DNA of 16,953 bases from an uncultured bacterium (GTDB lineage: Bacteria > Patescibacteriota > Minisyncoccia > Phycocordibacterales > CAIZLB01), in assembly GCA_903864515.1 (NCBI GenBank), contig CAIPFZ010000017.1:1-16953 (forward strand), given 5' to 3'. The position numbers and the translations under genes are program-made. The notes below the pieces were generated by a model. It ran no database searches. It saw only the letters and a program-made list of their open reading frames with translations, and had not been told where the DNA came from. Positions 6,594 through 13,514 of the stretch are shown piece by piece; positions within the stretch are counted from its first letter, which is position 1, and every line of letters starts with the position of its first letter.

Positions 6594-6722
6594 AGATAAT
6601 CAAGGTTGAGAACAAGACAGGGTCAAGTTCAGGTTTTGGCTCGAATGAAATGGATTGGATCTTCGACGATTATTCCTTCTGATTTTTTCAGAAATTTATC
6701 TTAAAAGATCTGTGCCCTTTTA

Positions 6723-6750
6723 ATTATATACCCTCAATAATTAATGACAA
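6723..6750 (-). promoter_or_regulatory. Promoter for the 90-residue membrane protein
   Basis: On the minus strand TTGTCA (6750-6745), a 16-bp spacer and a perfect TATAAT (6728-6723). The start site should be near 6716, about 120 nt before the ATG at 6593. The 6594-6811 gap holds no other gene that I can see. Confidence 0.65.
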
Positions 6751-6811
6751 TTGAATTACTCACAGTTATTAATTTTGTTTTTATACAATACTTTTAATAA
6801 TTTAATCAACG

Positions 6812-6841
6812 CAAAAACCACCCCGTGAGGGGTGGTTTTTG
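6812..6841 (-). terminator. Perfect bidirectional terminator after the surface-protein gene
   Basis: CCACCCC / GGGGTGG with a GTGA loop, flanked by five A and five T, so it has a U-run in either direction. It lies 50 nt past the stop of the surface protein at 6891. Confidence 0.92.
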
Positions 6842-6890
6842 TTAATCTTATCAGCGATTGTATAAATTTCTTTACACAAATCTCAGACGA

Positions 6891-8654
6891 CTACAGAGTA
6901 ACCGGTGTTGATGGCTCTGCGCGGAATGTTTCTGATAGATATGTGTATCCAGATACACCATTAACTGTTGCACTTTCAAGACGAGCTGTAACAATTCCTC
7001 CAGCTGGAGTATATGTTCCATTAGGTCCGATGAAAGATGTTTGAGCTGTGAATGTAGCTGTTTGACCATCTGCAATTACGTAAGGACCATTTCCAGTTAT
7101 ACCTGTTGTTGGCTTTACATATGTTGCTGAAGATGTAGCTACACGTGTACCGTTTACATAAACTCCAATAACAAAAGCGTTTGTAGCTTCTACTGACACA
7201 TCTGTTCCCTTGGCTGCTATATTAAATGAGAAGCCAGTTGCAAATGTACTTGAAGCTGAAGTTCCAATTATTGACTTAGAGATTGAAGGTGTTCCAATCA
7301 ATGTAAATACTGGACCAGCACTTTGAACGTACAAGTTATTTGATGTAGCTGAACCTGTTATGTTAGCTGCTGCTACACTTGTTCCTTGTGAGTTTTGTGC
7401 TGTTACACCTACATTAGCAATTGTTGCTGTAAGTGTTCCAGGAGCTGAAGTTGCGTTTCTAACATCTACTTGAAGAGTAAATGTCTTTGTTGTGTCCTTT
7501 GGAATAACATATCCTGATGTTCCTCCGATGTTACTAAATGTCACCGAAGTGTCACCTATAACAGCAGCTGAAGCAACAAGAGTTGAACCATCGTACAAGT
7601 ATGCACCTGTAAGAGTAGCTGCTCCAGACATTGAAGTTGTAGCAACAAGGTCTGTAATTCCCAATGCGTCTCTCTCAGCTTTTACGTTAAATGTAAGAAC
7701 TGTAACTTTGTCAGCTTGATCCTTTGTAGAACCACTGTCTGCAACAACTGTAGTTGAAAGAGGTGTTGAAGAGTTAGTTGAAAGCTTTAGGTTTGAAGAG
7801 TCAACAAGTGAAGCATTTATCAAAACTTGTTGTGAAGGTTGTGTACCTGTTCCTGTGTATTGTACTACATTAGCTCCATCTACACCTCTAACACCTTGTG
7901 ATGCAAGAGTTACTGTATATGTAGTTCTGTAAGTAGTATCAACCGCAGGAGCAACATCTACAGCTACTGTTAGGTATCTTGATGTATTCTTTGAAATAAC
8001 ATAATTGAACCCTGCTACTGTTACGTAGTAGTTTGTTCCTGACTTAACAACTGTTGATGTATTTAGGGGAGCTGAAGCAAGAACTGCTCCGTTGTCACCA
8101 ATTACATAAAGAGTTGTGAAAGCCTTTGTATAAACAGCACTGTTTGTTCCAAGGTCAACTTGAACACGTTGTGCAGAAATATCTGAATTTTGAGCTTGAA
8201 GCTTTAGATTCAATACTTGAGCTTTCATGTCTCCTACGTACAAGTTTGTGTTTGAAACTGGTCCAGCACTAACTGTAAGTGTTCCTTCTGCTCCAGGAGT
8301 TGTGATACCTCCTACAGCTGTTGTTCCACCAGTTGTTGTTCCTGGAACTGTTGCAACAGTTGTTCCTTCAGCATTCAAAGCTGCACGTGTAGCTGGACCA
8401 ACTTGGCCAACTTGTGCAAGATTCTTTGAAGCTTGGTATGCCTTAACTGCTGCTACTGTTAAATTACCAAAGTACCCTGTAGGTGAAACTGTCAGGAATC
8501 CCTTTGATGCAAGAAGAGTTTGAAGAGCAGTAACTTCTGCGCCTCTTGAATTCTTCTTAAGAGTCTTTGTAAATGTGTCACCTGCTGCTGATGCTGTTGT
8601 TGCAACAAGAGCGAAAGCAAGAGCCAACATTAATATTGTTGAGAGTCTTTTCAT
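6891..8654 (-). CDS. Secreted peptidoglycan-binding, surface-layer-like protein
   Basis: Starting at ATG 8654 (MKRLSTILML) the protein has 587 residues and a classic signal peptide ending in ASA-AGD (about residue 23-24). Residues about 29-95 form a peptidoglycan-binding (PG_binding_1-like) domain: LKKNSRGAEVTALQTLLASKGF, YFGNLTVAAVKAYQ, GPATRAALN. After a Thr/Gly linker (97-122) come at least three Ser/Thr/Val-rich beta-sandwich-like modules, recognisable from repeated patterns such as SAGPVSNTNLYV / SAGPVFTLIGT and RYLTVAVDV / TFTLQVDV. There is no Cys and no C-terminal anchor. Proteins of this form are common and abundant in CPR genomes, probably as the outer lattice or wall coat; that role is inference. 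The gene has its own terminator and a long structured upstream region. Confidence 0.88.
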   Translation of the reverse strand: MKRLSTILMLALAFALVATTASAAGDTFTKTLKKNSRGAEVTALQTLLASKGFLTVSPTGYFGNLTVAAVKAYQASKNLAQVGQVGPATRAALNAEGTTVATVPGTTTGGTTAVGGITTPGAEGTLTVSAGPVSNTNLYVGDMKAQVLNLKLQAQNSDISAQRVQVDLGTNSAVYTKAFTTLYVIGDNGAVLASAPLNTSTVVKSGTNYYVTVAGFNYVISKNTSRYLTVAVDVAPAVDTTYRTTYTVTLASQGVRGVDGANVVQYTGTGTQPSQQVLINASLVDSSNLKLSTNSSTPLSTTVVADSGSTKDQADKVTVLTFNVKAERDALGITDLVATTSMSGAATLTGAYLYDGSTLVASAAVIGDTSVTFSNIGGTSGYVIPKDTTKTFTLQVDVRNATSAPGTLTATIANVGVTAQNSQGTSVAAANITGSATSNNLYVQSAGPVFTLIGTPSISKSIIGTSASSTFATGFSFNIAAKGTDVSVEATNAFVIGVYVNGTRVATSSATYVKPTTGITGNGPYVIADGQTATFTAQTSFIGPNGTYTPAGGIVTARLESATVNGVSGYTYLSETFRAEPSTPVTL

Positions 8655-8899
8655 ATGAATTTTTATAAAATTATTAAAGATACTTTCATCCACTTAACTT
8701 TTAAAATTATTAATGTGTGGAATAGAATATCCTCGGGTTTTTAATACTAACGTACGAACCCGTAGAGAAGCACAATTCATTTTATGAATTGAACGCCCTT
8801 ATAGGTTCGCACTTGTTGGCTTTTTACAGCCAACGGGATAACGGGGATATATTGAATTGGGTAGCCAGATTGACTGAATAATAAGGAAAATGGGCGGAA
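8655..8899 (-). ncRNA. Structured 5' leader of the surface-protein mRNA
   Basis: If transcription starts near 8899 the leader is about 245 nt. On the minus strand it contains a 7-bp hairpin (8834-8828 with 8821-8815, loop GTAAAA), then a 9-bp outer stem GTGCGAACC / GGTTCGTAC (8812-8804 with 8760-8752) enclosing CAATTCA / TGAATTG (8791-8785 with 8779-8773). The outer stem has one G-U pair that would be A-C on the other strand, so it is built for minus-strand RNA. A TATAAA ending 7 nt before ATG 8654 could alternatively give a leaderless message. No known riboswitch class is recognised. Confidence 0.5.
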
Positions 8900-8905
8900 T
8901 TACAG

Positions 8906-8934
8906 ATAATTGAAACCTTCTATTAAATTGTCAA
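8906..8934 (-). promoter_or_regulatory. Candidate promoter for the surface-protein leader
   Basis: A perfect TTGACA (8934-8929), 17-bp spacer and AATTAT (8911-8906). Confidence 0.5.
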
Positions 8935-8950
8935 AGTACCATCTATTTCA

Positions 8951-8979
8951 GCTATAGTCTTAAAAGCCTTATTTTGCAA
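8951..8979 (-). promoter_or_regulatory. Second tandem promoter candidate for the surface protein
   Basis: TTGCAA (8979-8974), 17-bp spacer, TATAGC (8956-8951), about 45 bp upstream of the first candidate. Confidence 0.35.
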
Positions 8980-9009
8980 CATATTGCTAAATAAACCCCA
9001 AATCTACGC

Positions 9010-9034
9010 CTGTACACATAATGACGGTGTACAG
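9010..9034. promoter_or_regulatory. Dyad-symmetric operator-like site
   Basis: CTGTACAC, 9 bp, GTGTACAG: perfect 8-bp arms. The size and spacing suit a dimeric DNA-binding protein. It lies upstream of the surface-protein promoters and downstream of the winged-helix gene. Confidence 0.45.
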
Positions 9035-9213
9035 TCAGTAATATTACACAAAAACAGCCCTCCAGTCAATAATAATCAAAAATCGTCAAATTCCATTTGA
9101 GCTTTTTAATTAAAGACTTTTTTAATTTTTGACTGTCCTTTTTATGTCTTTTAAGTGACCTTTTTGAGTATAAAAGACACTCCACTCAGTCAGAGTTTTT
9201 GACCCACGTCAGA
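9035..9213. other. AT-rich gap without a gene
   Basis: I find no coding frame, RNA gene or clear terminator here. It is rich in short GTC/TTTTT words (TTTTTGAC, TGTCTTTT). It contains TTATGTCTTTTAA (9142-9154), which recurs exactly upstream of the winged-helix gene. Confidence 0.4.
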
Positions 9214-10152
9214 CTAAGCTAAAACATACTTACTCCATCTCCTCTCCCCAATCTTTTTAAGGACACCATCATATATAAGAGTATTCAATTCTCTTTGAAT
9301 TGTCTTCTCACTGCAATCCTTTATATTATCTGATATGTCTTTAATAGATGATTCCCCTATCTCTTTAATTATACTGAGTATCACCTGTTGTCTCTCATTC
9401 TTCTGCATTACAGACTTAGCCACACTCTCTACCTTATTAGAATCATCCTGTTTTGAATCATCCTCAACTATTGTATTGACAGCAACCGGGGCAACCATCT
9501 CCTCCTTAACCCTCTTCTCTACTACAGGTGCAACACTCACGGGTGAATGCACTGGCGTATTCATTCTAACCTCCGTCTTATCAGCCACATGATAGTATGA
9601 TTTAGGTTCATAGCTTTTTACTTCATCTAGCTTTACAGATGGACTCTTCATTTCTATAGAATCCACTATTGGCATAGCACCATGTAATTCAACTGAACCA
9701 CCTAAAGTCTCTTCATTAAGGACAAACCCCTGACTTGTTGTACTTGGCCTTTCTCTCTCCTCTATTACCCCAATGAAGTTCTTAACCTCTCCTTCTAATA
9801 TGTTGTGGTTAGGAACTGACGTCATGCCAATATTAGATGCAATCTTTGAAAGTGAAACTATCTCTACGCAAAGACAGCTAAGTGAATTTAGAATATCCTT
9901 TCTGTATGGAGAAGATGCTGTTATTAAGGACAAAGCTGTTTTAAGTAGCTCTGTACCTGATTTTCTTAAACTGTCCTTTATAGGATCTCCCGCTGGAAAG
10001 AAGTCTGTGATTAGATATATTGCCATGCAAAGCCTTTCTGATTTCTTGTGAACAAAGTTGAAATATGGATCAGAATTAAAAAAGCTAAGAGACGCTAAGT
10101 CCAGCATCTCCCCTTGTCCACCATCCACGGTTTTGTCTCTTAGATTATTCAT
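9214..10152 (-). CDS. Winged-helix (DeoR-like HTH) transcriptional regulator, CPR type
   Basis: This 312-residue protein ends in a clear helix-turn-helix domain (about residues 252-310): ERQQVILSIIKEIGESSIKDI, then SEKTIQRELNTLIYDGVLKKIG and ERRWSKYVLA, the pattern of DeoR-type winged helices. The N-terminal ~115 residues (FNFVHKKSERLCMAIYLITDFF, then predicted helices with LRKSGTELLKTALSL) look like a helical domain, joined to the HTH by a long, Pro/Val/Glu-rich low-complexity linker (about 125-245). There is no ligand or sugar domain as in true DeoR proteins. It is transcribed away from ftsK, and the two promoters overlap. Target genes are unknown; autoregulation is plausible from the repeated words around its start. 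CATAAC 8 nt before the ATG is a weak -10. Confidence 0.75.
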   Translation of the reverse strand: MNNLRDKTVDGGQGEMLDLASLSFFNSDPYFNFVHKKSERLCMAIYLITDFFPAGDPIKDSLRKSGTELLKTALSLITASSPYRKDILNSLSCLCVEIVSLSKIASNIGMTSVPNHNILEGEVKNFIGVIEERERPSTTSQGFVLNEETLGGSVELHGAMPIVDSIEMKSPSVKLDEVKSYEPKSYYHVADKTEVRMNTPVHSPVSVAPVVEKRVKEEMVAPVAVNTIVEDDSKQDDSNKVESVAKSVMQKNERQQVILSIIKEIGESSIKDISDNIKDCSEKTIQRELNTLIYDGVLKKIGERRWSKYVLA

Positions 10153-10235
10153 AGTCTTTTGTTATGTCTTTTAACTACCTCCAATTTTGTCTCTCCTTTT
10201 GTCCTTGATAGATTTGCCCAAAAAGTCAAAACTGG

Positions 10236-10264
10236 TTGGCAAGTTCAAAGACATTATATATAAG
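10236..10264 (+). promoter_or_regulatory. Candidate ftsK promoter (distal)
   Basis: TTGGCA (10236-10241), 17-bp spacer, TATAAG (10259-10264). A second, nearer option is an extended -10 TGT-TAAAAT at 10341-10349. Confidence 0.5.
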
Positions 10265-10280
10265 TCAGCACCAATCGCAA
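10253..10280 (-). promoter_or_regulatory. Candidate promoter of the winged-helix gene
   Basis: TTGCGA (10280-10275), 16-bp spacer, perfect TATAAT (10258-10253). It overlaps the divergent ftsK promoter, so the two may compete. Confidence 0.5.
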
Positions 10281-10358
10281 GTCCCCTTATATAAGACAAT
10301 GTGTTTTAATTTGCACTAATTTTTAACATAAGATAATACGTGTTAAAATAAAGGGAAT

Positions 10359-12824
10359 ATGGCAAACAGAGATAAGAAAAAAAACAAAAGGGACAAGGAG
10401 CCTGCTCCCAAGGAATACAAGAGAGGTCCTTACAAGTTATCCACAGAGGAGGATACAATTGAACAGAATGTATTGAAGCCAAGCACCATACAAAGTGTTT
10501 GGGGTATAGCCATGTTTGTTCTAGCAATATTCTTCCTTTTTGCATCTCTTAATAAAGGTGGCTCCCTTGGTAACACAGTCTACAATGCACTATCTAAACT
10601 TCTCGGTATTGGATATTATTTGATACCCATAACCTTTGTATTACTATCCATTGCTTTCTTTGGGGAGAGGAACAAAAAGTTCTATCTATCTAAGTCACTA
10701 GGTGCACTACTATTCCTTCTCTCTTCTCTTGGGGTAATCAGTCTAATCAACCTAGAGAGCGGAGGTTTTGTTGGAAAGATGGTAGCAATACCTTTGGTTA
10801 AGCTTTTTGACTACCCAACAAGTTACGTCATCACAATCGCACTTGCCATAATTTCAATTTTAATAATATATGACTCATCCATCAAAAAGGAGCACTTGAT
10901 GTTCTGGAAGCTATTTAACAAGAAAGCATCTGATGCCGATGAAGAAGCTACCCCTAACGATGGAACAATAAAAGAAACTGAGGACGAAAAAATCTCCAAA
11001 TCAATCAAAGAAGCTGAGGCTAGTGCAGCTGGCAATAAGGTGGCGCAACAAGATGCAAATTCAAAATCGGGAAATCAAAACACAGAAAATACAGGAAACA
11101 GATCACAAGATCAGAGTAAAACAGCTGGTAGTGATGGAAAATCATCTAAAGAAAAAGAAGATGATTCAATTGACCTTAAAGCAAAAAGCACATGGAGTGG
11201 AAAAACATTTATTCCTCCCCCACTATCAATACTTGAACAAGACAAAGGAAAACCAGGAGTTGGAGATATTAAGGCAAATGCAAATATTATCAAAAGAACT
11301 TTGCAGAATTTTGGAATTGACGTTGAGATGGATGAAGTTTCAATTGGTCCATCAGTTACAAGATACGCTCTAAAGCCAGCAGAAGGTGTTAAGCTTTCAA
11401 AGATTCTAGGACTTCAAAACAATCTCTCCCTTGCACTTGCCGCTCACCCTATAAGAATAGAAGCTCCTATCCCAGGAAAATCACTCGTTGGAATTGAAAT
11501 TCCAAACACAATCAAAACAACAGTTGGACTCGGTTCCCTATTGGCACAAGATGAATACCAAAAATCAGAGAAGCCACTTATGGTTGCTCTTGGAAAAGGA
11601 ATTTCTGGAAAGTCGTATTTTACAAACCTTGCCAAAGCTCCCCACATGCTTATCGCTGGAGCAACTGGTTCAGGAAAGTCTGTTACAATTCACGCCATTA
11701 TCGCTTCATTGTTATACAAGAACTCATCGGACAATCTTAAATTTATCATGATTGACCCAAAGAGAGTTGAGTTAACAATGTACAACAAGATTCCTCACCT
11801 CTTAACTCCCGTTATTACTGATGCAAAGAAGTCTATTCTTTCACTTAAGTGGGCGGCAAAGGAAATGGAAAGAAGATACAATATTCTAGAGAAGCATGGA
11901 ATTAGAGACATTGATTCATATCACAAAAACATTCTTAAGCCATTATTAGAGAAGAGAAAGAACGATGGCTATGTCCAAGGAGAAGAAGCGCCCGAGACAA
12001 TGCCATACATTGTAATTGTTCTAGATGAGCTTGCTGATATTATGCAGGCCTACCCAAGAGAGTTGGAGTCTGGAATTGTTAAACTTGCTCAAATGTCTAG
12101 AGCAGTTGGAATTCACCTTATCATTTCTACACAACGTCCATCTGTAAACGTCATTACAGGTCTTATTAAGGCAAACGTTCCTGCTCGTATCGCCCTTCAA
12201 GTTGCATCACAAATTGACTCAAGAACCATTCTTGACATGAGAGGAGCTGAAGAACTCTTGGGAGCAGGAGACATGCTATTCCTTTCAGGAGATATTCCAA
12301 CCCCTATTAGAATCCAATGTGCCTATGTTACTGAGAATGAAACAAAGAAATTGGTAAAATACCTAATAGACTCGGCTGATTCACTACCGCAAGAGATATC
12401 ATTTAATGGTGATCAAGGTGCCTCCCCTACTCCTGACGCTGTCTTTAGCTCATCTTTTGGTGGAGGAGATGATGACGAGGATGAAGATGATCTTTACGAT
12501 GAAGCAAAGCAACTTGTTATCGAAGCTGGCCGTGCCTCCACTTCATATCTACAAAGAAAATTGCGTGTTGGTTACGCTCGCGCAGCAAGACTTATGGATA
12601 TACTGGAAGACAGGGGTGTTATTGGACCTGCTGATGGCTCAAAGCCAAGAGAGATATTAAGTTACAATGGTCAAAATGGAAATAATGGACAAAACGGCTC
12701 ATCGTCACAAAATAGTGGAGCAAATAATAACAATAATGATATACTAGATAGTGGATATAACTCTAGTACACCAGAAAACAACAATGAGGATGACACAGTA
12801 AATAACAAGGTCGAGGAAAATTAA
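10359..12824 (+). CDS. ftsK: DNA translocase FtsK/SpoIIIE
   Basis: FtsK pumps chromosomal DNA across the closing division septum. In this 821-residue protein a basic N-terminus is followed by about four membrane helices (about 47-64, 84-101, 113-131, 153-171), a short acidic/polar linker (190-275), and the translocase motor. Walker A is GATGSGKS (434-441), Walker B IVIVLDELAD (551-560), with STQRPSVNVITG (590-601). A gamma winged-helix DNA-reading domain follows an Asp/Glu stretch (about 712-768, AGRASTSYLQRKLRVGYARAARLMD). A tail of ~53 residues rich in Asn, Gln and Gly then extends beyond gamma, which normally ends the protein. AAGGGA 2 nt before the ATG is one of the few Shine-Dalgarno-like sequences in the window. 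The gene leads the ftsK / Ig-like protein / recA block. Confidence 0.96.
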   Translation: MANRDKKKNKRDKEPAPKEYKRGPYKLSTEEDTIEQNVLKPSTIQSVWGIAMFVLAIFFLFASLNKGGSLGNTVYNALSKLLGIGYYLIPITFVLLSIAFFGERNKKFYLSKSLGALLFLLSSLGVISLINLESGGFVGKMVAIPLVKLFDYPTSYVITIALAIISILIIYDSSIKKEHLMFWKLFNKKASDADEEATPNDGTIKETEDEKISKSIKEAEASAAGNKVAQQDANSKSGNQNTENTGNRSQDQSKTAGSDGKSSKEKEDDSIDLKAKSTWSGKTFIPPPLSILEQDKGKPGVGDIKANANIIKRTLQNFGIDVEMDEVSIGPSVTRYALKPAEGVKLSKILGLQNNLSLALAAHPIRIEAPIPGKSLVGIEIPNTIKTTVGLGSLLAQDEYQKSEKPLMVALGKGISGKSYFTNLAKAPHMLIAGATGSGKSVTIHAIIASLLYKNSSDNLKFIMIDPKRVELTMYNKIPHLLTPVITDAKKSILSLKWAAKEMERRYNILEKHGIRDIDSYHKNILKPLLEKRKNDGYVQGEEAPETMPYIVIVLDELADIMQAYPRELESGIVKLAQMSRAVGIHLIISTQRPSVNVITGLIKANVPARIALQVASQIDSRTILDMRGAEELLGAGDMLFLSGDIPTPIRIQCAYVTENETKKLVKYLIDSADSLPQEISFNGDQGASPTPDAVFSSSFGGGDDDEDEDDLYDEAKQLVIEAGRASTSYLQRKLRVGYARAARLMDILEDRGVIGPADGSKPREILSYNGQNGNNGQNGSSSQNSGANNNNNDILDSGYNSSTPENNNEDDTVNNKVEEN

Positions 12825-12838
12825 TTATTCATAAAAAA

Positions 12839-12875
12839 TTTGGGATTTCTTTAGAAATTCTTTATAGAAACTTTA
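12839..12875 (+). repeat. Shared AT-rich upstream block, plus-strand copy
   Basis: The plus strand reads TTTGGGATTTCTTTAGAAATTC, then TTTATAGAAACTTT. It carries the same TTTGGGA and ATTCTTTAT words as the blocks upstream of the toxin genes and the lipase, in the same orientation relative to the gene at 12888. Confidence 0.45.
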
Positions 12876-12887
12876 ACCAACAATAGT

Positions 12888-13400
12888 ATGATAGGAACGC
12901 GCAAAAACAAAAGAGAAGGAAAGGTAATAATTAGAAATACTCTTATTGTTATTGTAATTTGCGCAATTGGCGGATACGCAGGATTTCAGTCAAAAAAAAT
13001 AATTAGTGGTCCTCAAATCACAATACAAAGTCCAAGCACAACTAGCGCTGACAAAAGCACTATAGATGTCACTGGTATAGTCAAGAATGTTTCAGTTGTT
13101 ACTTTGAACGATAGATTAATCCCTATAGATGAAACAGGGCAATTCAAGGAAAAAGTCCTTCTCTACCCTGGATACAATATCATTAAACTAAAGGTAACTG
13201 ACAAATTTGGAGCATTTGTAACAAAAGAACTTCAACTAGTCTATACGGATGAGAAGAATGAAGAGAAGGGTGATGAAAAAGATAATGATAAAACTGAATC
13301 AGAATCTAATTCAACATCAACAAGTACATCAACACTTCCATCCAAAGAAGCGACAAGCAGTGTTAATCACAAGACTAGTAGTAGCACTAAGACAATCTAG
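12888..13400 (+). CDS. Membrane-anchored Ig-like (glucodextranase B-type) protein
   Basis: The protein has 170 residues: a basic N-terminus, one membrane helix (about 14-33, IIRNTLIVIVICAIGGYAGF), then an extracellular Ig-like domain (about 42-120) of the kind called Glucodextran_B: PQITIQSPSTTSADKSTIDVTG, VSVVTLNDRLIPID, GQFKEKVLLYPGYNIIKLKV, DKFG. The last ~50 residues are a charged then Ser/Thr-rich tail (NSTSTSTSTLPSKE). Such domains usually serve for adhesion or as structural modules; no enzyme motif is present. It sits 63 nt after ftsK and 114 nt before recA, and may be co-transcribed with ftsK. No Shine-Dalgarno sequence is visible. Confidence 0.75.
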   Translation: MIGTRKNKREGKVIIRNTLIVIVICAIGGYAGFQSKKIISGPQITIQSPSTTSADKSTIDVTGIVKNVSVVTLNDRLIPIDETGQFKEKVLLYPGYNIIKLKVTDKFGAFVTKELQLVYTDEKNEEKGDEKDNDKTESESNSTSTSTSTLPSKEATSSVNHKTSSSTKTI

Positions 13401-13413
13401 TTTCATTATATAG

Positions 13414-13434
13414 AAACATCACAATTGGATGTTT
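13414..13434 (+). terminator. Weak hairpin after the Ig-like gene
   Basis: AAACATC / GATGTTT with a 7-nt loop, 14 nt past the stop. There is no proper U-run, so this is only a possible terminator. Confidence 0.3.
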
Positions 13435-13459
13435 GGTCACTTAATTATTATAAGGGTTA

Positions 13460-13487
13460 TTACAATTATAAGAATCGGTTTTATATA
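13460..13487 (+). promoter_or_regulatory. Candidate recA promoter
   Basis: TTACAA (13460-13465), 16-bp spacer, TATATA (13482-13487), 27 nt before the ATG. I see no LexA-type dyad. Confidence 0.45.
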
Positions 13488-13514
13488 AATTAATCAAATA
13501 ATTTTATTAATATT

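Noticed and set aside
6832..7044. Open frames on the plus strand opposite the surface-protein gene (for example 6832-7044, 7492-7719, 8227-8523)
   Set aside because: They are antisense shadows of a gene with strong Thr/Val/Ala codon bias and have no promoter, start signal or recognisable protein.
8800..8860. A third MGYP-like micropeptide frame on the minus strand (YPRYPVGCKKPTSANL) in the surface-protein leader
   Set aside because: The frame has no ATG, GTG or TTG start before an upstream TGA, so it is not a plausible peptide; only the RNA-level similarity is kept.
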